A stretch of DNA of 11,541 nucleotides from Prevotella sp. Its GTDB lineage: Bacteria > Bacteroidota > Bacteroidia > Bacteroidales > Bacteroidaceae. The position numbers and the translations under genes are program-made. Below, piece after piece: positions 1-7,351 of the stretch. The notes beneath the pieces were generated by a model. That model was not told where the DNA came from. It worked only from the letters and a program-made list of their open reading frames with translations, and did not search any database. Positions within the stretch are counted from its first letter, which is position 1, and every line of letters starts with the position of its first letter. The stretch is taken from contig JAEEZP010000255.1 of NCBI GenBank assembly GCA_016291915.1, positions 1-11,541 of the forward strand. The letters are read 5' to 3'.

Positions 1-33
1 GAATTGGAAGGTTTTTAATCAAAGACAGAAGAT

Positions 34-1602
34 ATGACAAATGGTTTACTACTATGGGTGGATGATGAGGTGGATCTGCTGAAGGCACATATCCTTTTCC
101 TGGAAAAGAAAGGCTATGAGGTGGAGACTGTCAATAATGGCATGGATGCTATCGAACGGTGTCAGCAGCGTACCTATGATCTTATCTTATTGGATGAGAT
201 GATGCCTGGCATCACAGGTCTGGAAACCCTGCAGCGTATCAAGGAGGTATCACCGGCAACCCCAGTGGTGATGGTGACAAAGAGTGAGGAGGAGGATATC
301 ATGAACCAGGCCATTGGATCGAAGATTGCCGATTACCTTATCAAACCCGTCAACCCCAACCAGATACTTCTGTCACTGAAGAAAAATATCCACCGTAAGG
401 AAATCGAGAGTGAGGTAACACAGAGTGGTTATCAACAGAACTTCATGGAGATCAGCATGCAGATAGACAACTGTCGCTGCTGGGATGATTGGGTGAATCT
501 CTATAAGCGGTTGGTACATTGGGAATTGGAACTGAGCAGTACCGACAGCAATATGACAGAGATGCTCCAGATGCAGAAAGCTGAGGCTAACAATGGTTTC
601 GGTAAGTTTATCAAAAGAAACTATTTGGATTGGATGGATGAGTACGATCGTTTTGTCTCATCGAAAGAACGTCCGATGATCAGTCCTGAGATCTTCAAGA
701 ATGTTGTATTCCCCTTGCTTGACAATAAGCAGAAGGTGTTTATGATTGTAATTGATAATTTCCGTTATGACCAGTGGCGGGTGTTCAGTAACGAACTGGC
801 TGATCTCTTTGAGATTGACGAACAGTTGTATATGAGTATCCTTCCTACAGCCACGCAGTATGCCCGCAATGCGATCTTCAGTGGACTGATGCCTAATAAG
901 ATTTCCAAGATGTTTCCCGAGCTATGGGTTGATGAGGATGAAGAAGAGGGTAAGAACCTGAATGAAGAACCGCTTATCCAGACACAGATTAGCCGTTTTC
1001 GTCGGCATGACACTTTCTCTTATCATAAGATCTATGATTCTGCAGGTGGAGAGAAGTTCATGCAGTTATTACCACAATTAGAGAATAACGACCTCAATGT
1101 GTTGGTAATCAATTTTATCGATATGCTTTCTCATGCTCGTACAGAATCGAAGATGGTGCGTGAACTGGCAAATAATGAAAGCGCATACCGCAGTATCACG
1201 CTGAGTTGGTTCCGCCATTCGGTATTGCAGGATCTTTTTAAACGGTTGGCACAAAAAGATTATACGGTAATTGTGACTACCGACCATGGCAGTATACGTG
1301 CCAATGAACCCATTAAGATTATCGGCGATAGAAATACCAATACTAATCTGCGGTATAAACTGGGAAAGAACCTGAACTTCAATGCCAAGGAGGTGTTCTG
1401 TATCAAGAATCCGCAGAAGGCTCACTTGCCATCGCCTAATCTTAGTACATCATATGTCTTTGCGACTGGTGACACGTTTTTCGCCTATCCGAACAATTAC
1501 AACTATTACGTATCATACTATCGCAACACTTTCCAGCATGGAGGGATCTCACTTGAGGAGATGATGATACCGTTGATTACCTTAAGGTCGAGGAAAAAAT
1601 AA
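34..1602 (+). CDS. porX: PorX-type response regulator with C-terminal PglZ phosphodiesterase-like domain
   Basis: A 522-residue two-domain regulator. Residues about 5-120 form a receiver domain with the acidic pair D10/D11, phosphoacceptor D54 (LLDEMMPG), T82 and K104 (IKPVNP). A helical linker (about 125-225) leads to a PglZ domain of the alkaline phosphatase superfamily. Its putative metal and catalytic residues are D241 (VIDNFRYD), the threonines of LPTATQYARN (T272/T274), D363 and H367 (NFIDMLSH), D417/H418 (TTDHG) and H502 (QHGG). All are present, so the enzyme looks active. In Porphyromonas and Flavobacterium, PorX works with the sensor kinase PorY to control type IX secretion, and its PglZ domain cleaves oligoribonucleotides; that role is known from the family and only inferred here. 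No sensor kinase is in the window. The start at 34 follows a weak purine-rich stretch and gives the normal family length of about 520. The gene ends 7 bases before a terminator shared with trxA. Confidence 0.93.
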   Translation: MTNGLLLWVDDEVDLLKAHILFLEKKGYEVETVNNGMDAIERCQQRTYDLILLDEMMPGITGLETLQRIKEVSPATPVVMVTKSEEEDIMNQAIGSKIADYLIKPVNPNQILLSLKKNIHRKEIESEVTQSGYQQNFMEISMQIDNCRCWDDWVNLYKRLVHWELELSSTDSNMTEMLQMQKAEANNGFGKFIKRNYLDWMDEYDRFVSSKERPMISPEIFKNVVFPLLDNKQKVFMIVIDNFRYDQWRVFSNELADLFEIDEQLYMSILPTATQYARNAIFSGLMPNKISKMFPELWVDEDEEEGKNLNEEPLIQTQISRFRRHDTFSYHKIYDSAGGEKFMQLLPQLENNDLNVLVINFIDMLSHARTESKMVRELANNESAYRSITLSWFRHSVLQDLFKRLAQKDYTVIVTTDHGSIRANEPIKIIGDRNTNTNLRYKLGKNLNFNAKEVFCIKNPQKAHLPSPNLSTSYVFATGDTFFAYPNNYNYYVSYYRNTFQHGGISLEEMMIPLITLRSRKK

Positions 1603-1609
1603 TAAATAA

Positions 1610-1637
1610 AAAAGGCTTACTCAATGGTAAGCCTTTT
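1610..1637. terminator. Bidirectional intrinsic terminator between porX and trxA
   Basis: A perfect 11-bp stem (1610-1620 pairs with 1627-1637, AAAAGGCTTAC/GTAAGCCTTTT) with a 6-base loop. It sits 7 bases after the porX stop and 3 bases after the trxA stop. Read on the - strand, the stem is followed by a run of six T and then ATTTATT; on the + strand it ends in TTTTCTATT. It should therefore stop transcription from both sides, probably more strongly for dnaE-trxA. Confidence 0.9.
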
Positions 1638-1640
1638 CTA

Positions 1641-1955
1641 TTAGAGCAGTTTCTCAAATTTCTCTTGTAACTTAGCCTTGGTGGCAGCACCTACATGCTT
1701 GTCAACGACCTTGCCATCTTTGATGAAGAGAATAGTAGGGATATTACGGATGCCAAATTCCATAGCGATATCATCGTTCTCTTCTACATCACATTTGCCG
1801 ACAACGATCTTACCATCGTATTCTTCAGCCAGCTGTGCGATATAAGGAGCAATCATACGGCATGGTCCACACCATGTTGCCCAGAAATCAACTACTAATG
1901 GCAATTCTCCATTCTTCAGACTCTCGAAATTCTCAGTTGTGATTGTTACTTCCAT
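1641..1955 (-). CDS. trxA: Thioredoxin
   Basis: A 104-residue single-domain thioredoxin of standard length. It has the active site WCGPC (C29 and C32), the buried acidic residue D23 in VVDFWA, the cis-proline P73 in RNIPTILF, and the conserved G81 (KDGK) and G89 of the last strands. It reduces disulfides in cytoplasmic proteins such as ribonucleotide reductase and peroxidases, and is itself recharged by thioredoxin reductase, which is not in this window. There is no signal peptide, so it acts in the cytoplasm. It lies 73 bases downstream of dnaE on the same strand and may be read through from it. That gap also holds a promoter-like sequence with an inverted repeat, so trxA probably has its own control too. 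The ATG at 1955 has only a weak AGAAAG-type ribosome site, as is common in this phylum. Confidence 0.97.
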   Translation of the reverse strand: MEVTITTENFESLKNGELPLVVDFWATWCGPCRMIAPYIAQLAEEYDGKIVVGKCDVEENDDIAMEFGIRNIPTILFIKDGKVVDKHVGAATKAKLQEKFEKLL

Positions 1956-1992
1956 AATTCTTTCTATTGATTATTGTTTGATAATTATTATA

Positions 1993-2024
1993 CAAAGATT
2001 GTGCCATGACAGCATGCATGGCAA
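1993..2024 (-). promoter_or_regulatory. Putative trxA promoter
   Basis: On the - strand, TTG (2022-2024) is followed after 21 bases by AATCTTTG (1993-2000). This resembles the Bacteroidota promoter TTG...TAnnTTTG except for the first base of the -7 box. Transcription would start near 1986, about 30 bases before the trxA ATG. One base mismatches, so this is a candidate only. Confidence 0.45.
2002..2023. repeat. Inverted repeat TGCCATG-N8-CATGGCA between dnaE and trxA
   Basis: A perfect 7-bp inverted repeat (2002-2008 and 2017-2023) around 8 bases, with the overlapping palindrome CATGCATG at its right half. It begins 5 bases after the dnaE stop and fills the spacer of the putative trxA promoter. 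It has no following T run, so an operator for trxA or a simple transcript hairpin fits better than an intrinsic terminator of dnaE. Confidence 0.5.
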
Positions 2025-2028
2025 TATG

Positions 2029-5000
2029 TCAGTTGATGCTGAAACTCATAAAGGGATGATCACTGATATACTGTAATAATTCCTTATTGATGTCCACCTG
2101 ATGGTTCTTACTTCTGACAAGTACCGGTTGGCGCCCCAAAGAGTCATAAAAGCGGAAACACAGTTCTGTCTTACCGGGGTTGTTATTGATAAGTGTAGTC
2201 AAATCCGTTGCCATCTCTTCGTTGAGATTCTCAACGGGTATGCCAATAGTGATACGATCTATCTGCTGATCTTTCACAGTCTGCAGATATTTGATATCAG
2301 ATATATTAAAATTGTATACATTGCTGTCACGAAACCGTTGAGTACACTTGGCTGTAATAAAAATCGTATTTCCTTCGGATAACATCCCTTTCCATGTACC
2401 CCAGTCTTCTCCGAAGACAGCCAGTTCTCCACTATCGTCGTAGTCTTCTATCGTTACTATACCAAAGCGGTTGCCATTCTTTGCAATTCGTTCTTTCACG
2501 TTAGTAACGATACCACCAACTGTGATGATATCTTTCTTTGCCAGTTCTGCCTTGTCATCTAATTCATTACAACGGGTGTTACATAATCCACGGAGAACAA
2601 AACTATATTCATCCAGAGGATGCGCTGACAGGTAGATACCCACAAGGTCGCGCTCTTTATTGAGTTTTTCTATCATACTCCACTCCTCATTCTGCGGAAT
2701 GGGAGGAGTGGCAATCTCAATACTGTCCATACCACCGAATAGCGACATCGTTGCCTCTTGCTGTTCTGCTTGATAGCGTTGACCATATCTGAGTAGTGTA
2801 TCCAGGAAAGCTTCACCGCGGTTGTTTACACCGAAGTAACGCTCGCGCATGATATTAAAACTGTCGAAGCCACCACTTAGGGCTAGGCTTTCAAAACATT
2901 TGCGGTTGCATGAGGAGAGATTAACACGCTGAACCAGATCAAAAACATCTTTATAAGGACCGTTTTTTTCTCGCTCGGAGATGATGGCATCAGCAGCAGC
3001 ACCACCCATGCCTTTAATGGCTGCTAACCCGAAACGTATCTCACCTTTCTTGTTTACACTGAACTTCCTGCGGCTCTCATTGACGTCAGGTCCTAACGTG
3101 CTGATACCCATAGATCGACACTCATCCATCAACTTTGTTACTTCAGTGATGTTATCTAAGTTTCTACTCATCACTGCCGCCATGTATTCTGCAGGGTAAT
3201 GGGCTTTCAGATAAGCTGTCTGATAGGCTACCCATGAGTAGCAGGTGGCATGACTCTTATTGAAAGCGTAAGAAGCGAACTTCTTCCAGTCTTCCCAGAT
3301 CTTGTTGAGAACCTTCTTGTCATACCCGTTTTTCTCACCTCCCTGGTAGAAGAGTACCTCCAATTTCTCCATGTCGGCAATTTTCTTCTTACCCATGGCC
3401 TTACGCAGGGAGTCACTCTGACCGCGGGTGAAATTGGCTAACTGTCGTGAAAGGAGCATCACCTGCTCTTGATAAACAGTGATGCCGTAGGTCTCCTTCA
3501 GGTATTTCTCCATGCAGGGGATATCATAAGTAATCGTTTCCTTCCCCGCCTTACGGTTAATAAAGGATGGGATATAGTCCATGGGCCCGGGTCGGTAGAG
3601 GGCATTCATAGCGATAAGGTCCTCAAAGACACTGGGCTGTAACTCACGCAGATACTTCTGCATGCCCGGCGATTCAAACTGGAAAGTGCCGATGGTCTGT
3701 CCTTTACAATATAACTGATATGTCAGTGCATCATCAATAGGTATGTTGTCGAGGTCTATCTCTGTGCCAGTGGTAAGTCGGATATTCTCCACGGCCTCTT
3801 TCAAAATGGATAAAGTCTTCAATCCGAGGAAGTCCATCTTGATCAGTCCTGTTGACTCTATGACATGTCCGTCATACTGCGTACAGTGCAACTTATGTCC
3901 GGGATCGGCTTTGTCTTCTGCCACGGATACCGGCACCCAGTCGCTTATAGGGTCACGACAGATGATAAAACCACAAGCATGGATACCTGTGCCACGTACG
4001 GTTCCCTCCAGCATTTTCGCATATTTGATGGTGTTGCTCAGCCGCTCGTCAGTAGATACCTCTGCATCCCGCAACTCTTTCACACATTTAATGGCATTGG
4101 GGAGGTTCATCTTCAGATTGTCAGGCAGACGGTCGGGAATCTGTTTACACAGATGGTTGACCACATCCAGAGGCACTTTCTCCACACGAGCCACATCCTT
4201 GATAGAGTTTTTTGTGGCCATTGTACCATAGGTGATGATATGGGCACAGTTTTCGTGGCCATATTTATCTTCCACCCACTCCAATACTTTTCCACGGCCG
4301 TCATCATCAAAATCGGTATCTATATCAGGCAGGGAGATGCGGTCAGGATTAAGGAAACGCTCAAAAAGAAGATCGTATTTGATAGGATCGATTTTGGTGA
4401 TTCCCAAGCAATATGCCACAACACTGCCTGCTGCTGAGCCTCGGCCAGGACCAACCATCACCCCTAACTTGTCGCGGGCCGAATTGATAAAGTCCTGTAC
4501 GATAAGGAAGTAACCAGGGAATCCCATCGTCTTCATGATATGGAGCTCGAAGTTGATACGTTCCTTAACCTCTTCAGAGAGCTTCTCTCCGTAGAGTTTA
4601 CGAGCGCCCTCGTATGCAAGTTTTGCCAGATAGTCGGCTTCAAACTTGATACGATACAGACGGTCTATACCTCCTAAGTTCTTGATCTTTTTGTCGCCAT
4701 CCTCCTTCGATAGTTGGTTCTGTCCATTTTCATCGGAGGTAAACTCATCGTATAATTGTTGAGGAGTGTATTTCTTCCGGTAATCCTCTTCCGTTCCGAA
4801 ATCCTCTGGGATAGGGAAGAAGGGCATGATAGGTGCATGCTCGATATTGTACATCTCCACCTTATTGAGAATCTCAAGAGTGTTGGAGAGTGCTTCAGGG
4901 ATATCACTGAATACCTCGTTCATCTCCTCACGGGTCTTAAACCACTCCTGTTTGGAATAGAGCATGCGGGTAGGGTCGTCAAGATCCTTGCCTGTTGACA

Positions 5001-5736
5001 GACAAAGAAGGTGATCGTGGGCTTCGGCATTATCCTGATCCACAAAGTGAGCATCGTTGGTGCATATCAGTTTGATGCCATATTCACGTGCCAGCTGGAT
5101 GATCACCTTATTGGCTTGTTGTTGGAGAGGATAGGTTTCTCTGTTTGCTCTGATGTTTGGATCTCTCACCTCATGACGTTGCAACTCCAGATAATAGTCA
5201 TACCCGAAAACGCGGTGATACCACTCGATAGCCTCACGTGCCCCTGCAATATCATTATGTAGAATCTTTGCAGGCACCTCACCAGCCAGACATGCTGAAC
5301 AACAGATGATGCCTTCGTGGAACTTCTCAAGGTCATAGCGGTCTGTTCTCGGACGCATATAGTAACCGTCTACCCAGGCCCTGCTGACAATCTTTATCAA
5401 GTTCTTGTAGCCTTGGTAGTTCTTTGCCAATAAGATAAGATGGTAACGGCGCAAGTCACCTTGTTCTTTCTCTTTATCCTCTTTTCTTCTATTGGCTACA
5501 TATACCTCACAACCAAAGATTGGCTTGAAAGGCTCCAGACCTTCTTTCTTCCTATTGCCGTTAACCTTATTGCAATAGTCAAAGAACTCTTTGATGCCGA
5601 ACATATCTCCATGGTCGGTGACAGCCATACCTTTCATGCCGTTGCCAATAGCCTTGTCAACCAGTCTGGAAATACTCGACTGTCCGTCGAGTATGCTATA
5701 ATAAGTATGGACGTGCAAATGTATAAAGTCTTCCAT
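2029..5736 (-). CDS. dnaE: DNA polymerase III alpha subunit (replicative polymerase, DnaE)
   Basis: A 1235-residue C-family polymerase, the catalytic subunit that copies the chromosome. The N-terminal PHP domain (about 3-300) has HLHVH, TDHG, GCEVY, YHLILLAKN, SACLAG and NDAHF, which supply a complete metal site (H8, H10, D17, H42, E77, H99, C149, D228, H230). The palm has GPGRGSAAGS (429-438), the catalytic aspartates D471 and D473 in PDIDTDFDDDGR, and the third, D635, in IKMDFLGLKTL. A TMSLF segment (996-1000) sits where the beta-clamp-binding motif is expected. An OB fold follows (about 1070-1150), then a C-terminal domain ending at 1235. A charged stretch at about 311-358 lies between the PHP and palm domains. 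Length and order fit a full, intact DnaE1-type subunit. The ATG at 5736 has AAGGA six bases upstream and a strong promoter match before it. trxA follows downstream. Confidence 0.97.
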   Translation of the reverse strand: MEDFIHLHVHTYYSILDGQSSISRLVDKAIGNGMKGMAVTDHGDMFGIKEFFDYCNKVNGNRKKEGLEPFKPIFGCEVYVANRRKEDKEKEQGDLRRYHLILLAKNYQGYKNLIKIVSRAWVDGYYMRPRTDRYDLEKFHEGIICCSACLAGEVPAKILHNDIAGAREAIEWYHRVFGYDYYLELQRHEVRDPNIRANRETYPLQQQANKVIIQLAREYGIKLICTNDAHFVDQDNAEAHDHLLCLSTGKDLDDPTRMLYSKQEWFKTREEMNEVFSDIPEALSNTLEILNKVEMYNIEHAPIMPFFPIPEDFGTEEDYRKKYTPQQLYDEFTSDENGQNQLSKEDGDKKIKNLGGIDRLYRIKFEADYLAKLAYEGARKLYGEKLSEEVKERINFELHIMKTMGFPGYFLIVQDFINSARDKLGVMVGPGRGSAAGSVVAYCLGITKIDPIKYDLLFERFLNPDRISLPDIDTDFDDDGRGKVLEWVEDKYGHENCAHIITYGTMATKNSIKDVARVEKVPLDVVNHLCKQIPDRLPDNLKMNLPNAIKCVKELRDAEVSTDERLSNTIKYAKMLEGTVRGTGIHACGFIICRDPISDWVPVSVAEDKADPGHKLHCTQYDGHVIESTGLIKMDFLGLKTLSILKEAVENIRLTTGTEIDLDNIPIDDALTYQLYCKGQTIGTFQFESPGMQKYLRELQPSVFEDLIAMNALYRPGPMDYIPSFINRKAGKETITYDIPCMEKYLKETYGITVYQEQVMLLSRQLANFTRGQSDSLRKAMGKKKIADMEKLEVLFYQGGEKNGYDKKVLNKIWEDWKKFASYAFNKSHATCYSWVAYQTAYLKAHYPAEYMAAVMSRNLDNITEVTKLMDECRSMGISTLGPDVNESRRKFSVNKKGEIRFGLAAIKGMGGAAADAIISEREKNGPYKDVFDLVQRVNLSSCNRKCFESLALSGGFDSFNIMRERYFGVNNRGEAFLDTLLRYGQRYQAEQQEATMSLFGGMDSIEIATPPIPQNEEWSMIEKLNKERDLVGIYLSAHPLDEYSFVLRGLCNTRCNELDDKAELAKKDIITVGGIVTNVKERIAKNGNRFGIVTIEDYDDSGELAVFGEDWGTWKGMLSEGNTIFITAKCTQRFRDSNVYNFNISDIKYLQTVKDQQIDRITIGIPVENLNEEMATDLTTLINNNPGKTELCFRFYDSLGRQPVLVRSKNHQVDINKELLQYISDHPFMSFSIN

Positions 5737-5742
5737 GGAGTT

Positions 5743-5747
5743 TCCTT
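5743..5747 (-). promoter_or_regulatory. Ribosome binding site of dnaE
   Basis: The - strand reads AAGGA six bases before the ATG at 5736. It is the clearest Shine-Dalgarno-like site in the window and supports that start. Confidence 0.6.
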
Positions 5748-5759
5748 ATTTCGTGGTCA

Positions 5760-5792
5760 CAAAGTTAATAATAATCTGTAATATCACCAAAA
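5760..5792 (-). promoter_or_regulatory. Promoter of dnaE (Bacteroidota type)
   Basis: On the - strand, TTTTG (5788-5792) is followed after exactly 20 bases by TAACTTTG (5760-5767), a full match to TAnnTTTG. The start of transcription would fall near 5753, giving a short leader of roughly 17 bases before the dnaE ATG. Confidence 0.75.
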
Positions 5793-5837
5793 TAATCAGG
5801 TAAAATAACTTTTATAAAGAAATTTCTTTAATACGCG

Positions 5838-5868
5838 TTGCTCGAATCAATTTTATTTCGTAACTTTG
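5838..5868 (+). promoter_or_regulatory. Promoter of the psd-pssA-DUF4834 cluster, upstream copy (Bacteroidota type)
   Basis: TTG (5838-5840), a 20-base spacer, then TAACTTTG (5861-5868), a full match to TAnnTTTG. The -7 box and spacer length are the same as in the divergent dnaE promoter. Transcription would start near 5875, leaving a leader of about 50 bases before the psd ATG at 5926. Confidence 0.75.
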
Positions 5869-5883
5869 CCGCTAAATTGGCGG
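5869..5883. repeat. Short inverted repeat CCGC-N7-GCGG at the predicted psd transcription start
   Basis: CCGCTAAATTGGCGG is nearly palindromic: four outer G-C pairs, a possible T-G wobble, then two A-T pairs. It lies directly after the first -7 box and over the expected start of transcription. It could be an operator or a 5'-end hairpin, but a repeat this short can occur by chance. Confidence 0.35.
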
Positions 5884-5894
5884 AGATATGCTTT

Positions 5895-5902
5895 TATCTT
5901 TG
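5895..5902 (+). promoter_or_regulatory. Possible second -7 promoter box for psd
   Basis: TATCTTTG matches TAnnTTTG fully and lies 24 bases before the psd ATG. The upstream element is poor: the nearest TTG (5877-5879) is only 15 bases away. It may be a weaker second start site or a chance match. Confidence 0.35.
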
Positions 5903-5925
5903 CAGATAACAGTTCTTCTATCACC

Positions 5926-6615
5926 ATGGGAAAGAGAATAAAACGAATAAAAAACATACGTTTGCACAGGGAAGGAACGAACACCTTGGTATATGCCTTG
6001 CTGGCATTGCTGTTGGTGGGAGGATTGCTTTATTGGATTGCAGGTAACGGTATCATCTTCAATGTCTTTCTGATATTGGCTATCATAGTTTATTGCGTGA
6101 TGATTAACTTCTTCCGTTGTCCCATCCGTTATTTTAACGGGGAGACGGAAAAAATCGTTGTGGCTCCTGCAGATGGTAAGATCGTGGTCATAGAAGAAGT
6201 GGAAGAAGATAAATATTTCCATGACAAACGTATCATGGTATCCATCTTTATGAGTCTGTTTAATGTGCATGCCAACTGGTTCCCCGTTGATGGCAAGGTG
6301 CTGTTCGTGCGTCATCAAAATGGTAATTTCCATAAAGCATGGTTGCCAAAAGCCAGTGAGGAGAATGAGCATGCCGACATCATGCTGGAGACAGACGATG
6401 GGGTAGAGGTGCTGGTGCGCCAGATAGCAGGTGCTGTGGCGCGTCGTATCGTTACCTATGCTAAGGATGGTGAAGACTGTTATATTGATGAACATCTCGG
6501 CTTTATCAAATTCGGATCGCGGGTAGATGTCTACCTGCCTTTGGGAACAGAGATATGTGTAAAGATGGGGCAATCGACAACTGGAGACCAGACAGTTATT
6601 GCCCGATTGAAATAA
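5926..6615 (+). CDS. psd: Phosphatidylserine decarboxylase proenzyme, short form
   Basis: A 229-residue membrane-associated enzyme that removes the carboxyl group of phosphatidylserine to make phosphatidylethanolamine, the second of the two steps encoded here. The N-terminus is basic (MGKRIKRIKNIRLHREG) and is followed by two hydrophobic segments (about 20-38 and 43-62). The core includes APADGK (80-85), SIFMSLFNVHANW (106-118) and the self-cleavage site FGSRVD. Cleavage between G197 and S198 would leave a 32-residue alpha chain with a pyruvoyl group made from S198. This is the short family that uses a GS site in place of the LGST of longer enzymes. The frame is open further upstream to a TTG at 5866, but that codon lies inside the predicted -7 box, so I chose the ATG at 5926, which also gives the usual family length. 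pssA follows after 19 bases. Confidence 0.93.
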   Translation: MGKRIKRIKNIRLHREGTNTLVYALLALLLVGGLLYWIAGNGIIFNVFLILAIIVYCVMINFFRCPIRYFNGETEKIVVAPADGKIVVIEEVEEDKYFHDKRIMVSIFMSLFNVHANWFPVDGKVLFVRHQNGNFHKAWLPKASEENEHADIMLETDDGVEVLVRQIAGAVARRIVTYAKDGEDCYIDEHLGFIKFGSRVDVYLPLGTEICVKMGQSTTGDQTVIARLK

Positions 6616-6634
6616 ATATTAAGAAAAGAGAAGA

Positions 6635-7342
6635 ATGACCCAACACATCCCTAATTTCATTACTTGTTGTAACCTGATATCAGGCTGCATTGCTACTTCA
6701 TACGCCTTAGCCGGTGATATGCGTATGGCTATGCTGTGGATCATCTTAGGTGCTGTCTTTGATTTCTTTGACGGTATGGTTGCCCGGTTGTTGAATGTTT
6801 CTTCTCCCATCGGAAAAGAACTCGACTCATTAGCCGATATCGTTACCTTTGGAGTGGCTCCTTCAGCTATGCTTTTCTATCAGTTTACTGTGATGGATTG
6901 TCCTTCGTTCCTGAATGGCTTGCGGAGTATTCTTCCATACATTGCCTTCCTTATGGCTGCTTTCTCAGCTTTGCGATTGGCAAAGTTTAATCTCGATGAG
7001 CGTCAGACATCTTCTTTTGTCGGCCTTCCCACTCCTGCCAATGCCTTATTCTGGAGTGCACTGATTGTAGGTGCAGGCAACCGCTTGTATGCCTCCCCTC
7101 ATATCTTCTGGCTACTGGTGGTATTGCTTTTATTGAGTTGCTGGATCATGATTGCCGAGGTTCCGATGTTTGCTTTGAAGATCAAACACTGGACGTTTAA
7201 AGGAAATGAAGTACGTATCTTCTTCCTCATTACGAGCCTGTTGATCTTACTTTTCTTCCATGTGTTTGGTTTTTCTATCATCATCGTCTGGTATATCATC
7301 TTGTCTGTTTTCTTGAATCATCGAGAGATGAATACCAACTAA
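6635..7342 (+). CDS. pssA: CDP-diacylglycerol-serine O-phosphatidyltransferase
   Basis: A 235-residue integral membrane enzyme that joins serine to CDP-diacylglycerol, giving phosphatidylserine and CMP, the step just before Psd. It carries the complete CDP-alcohol phosphatidyltransferase signature DG-x2-AR-x8-G-x3-D-x3-D (D46, G47, A50, R51, G60, D64, D68), which holds the metal ions and the CDP group. The family features ALRLAKFNLD (112-121) and FVGLPTPAN (128-136) separate it from phosphatidylglycerophosphate synthases. Several hydrophobic segments follow (about 155-180 and 193-226). It is co-directional with psd, 19 bases behind it, with a purine-rich AAGAGAAGA before the ATG, so the two are almost surely one operon. 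The small DUF4834-like gene follows after 9 bases. Confidence 0.95.
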   Translation: MTQHIPNFITCCNLISGCIATSYALAGDMRMAMLWIILGAVFDFFDGMVARLLNVSSPIGKELDSLADIVTFGVAPSAMLFYQFTVMDCPSFLNGLRSILPYIAFLMAAFSALRLAKFNLDERQTSSFVGLPTPANALFWSALIVGAGNRLYASPHIFWLLVVLLLLSCWIMIAEVPMFALKIKHWTFKGNEVRIFFLITSLLILLFFHVFGFSIIIVWYIILSVFLNHREMNTN

Positions 7343-7351
7343 TAATTGCTT

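Noticed and set aside
1..18. Possible C-terminal tail (ELEGF then TAA) of an upstream + strand gene.
   Set aside because: Only five codons are visible, so neither the frame nor the identity can be supported.
1078..1425. A 115-codon - strand open frame inside porX.
   Set aside because: It is antisense to the PglZ domain coding sequence, with no family features and no promoter or ribosome site.
1987..1992. TATAAT on the - strand upstream of trxA, an E. coli-type -10 box.
   Set aside because: The primary sigma factor of Bacteroidota uses TAnnTTTG, the region is AT-rich, and no matching -35 was seen; the AATCTTTG box next to it is the better candidate.
3743..4437. Two overlapping + strand open frames (162 and 190 codons) inside dnaE.
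   Set aside because: They are antisense to the conserved palm region of DnaE and resemble no protein family; they overlap each other in different frames.
5872..6573. A 233-codon open frame on the - strand opposite psd.
   Set aside because: It lies fully antisense to a well-supported psd gene, has no recognisable motif, and is rich in H, C and Q as expected of a shadow frame.
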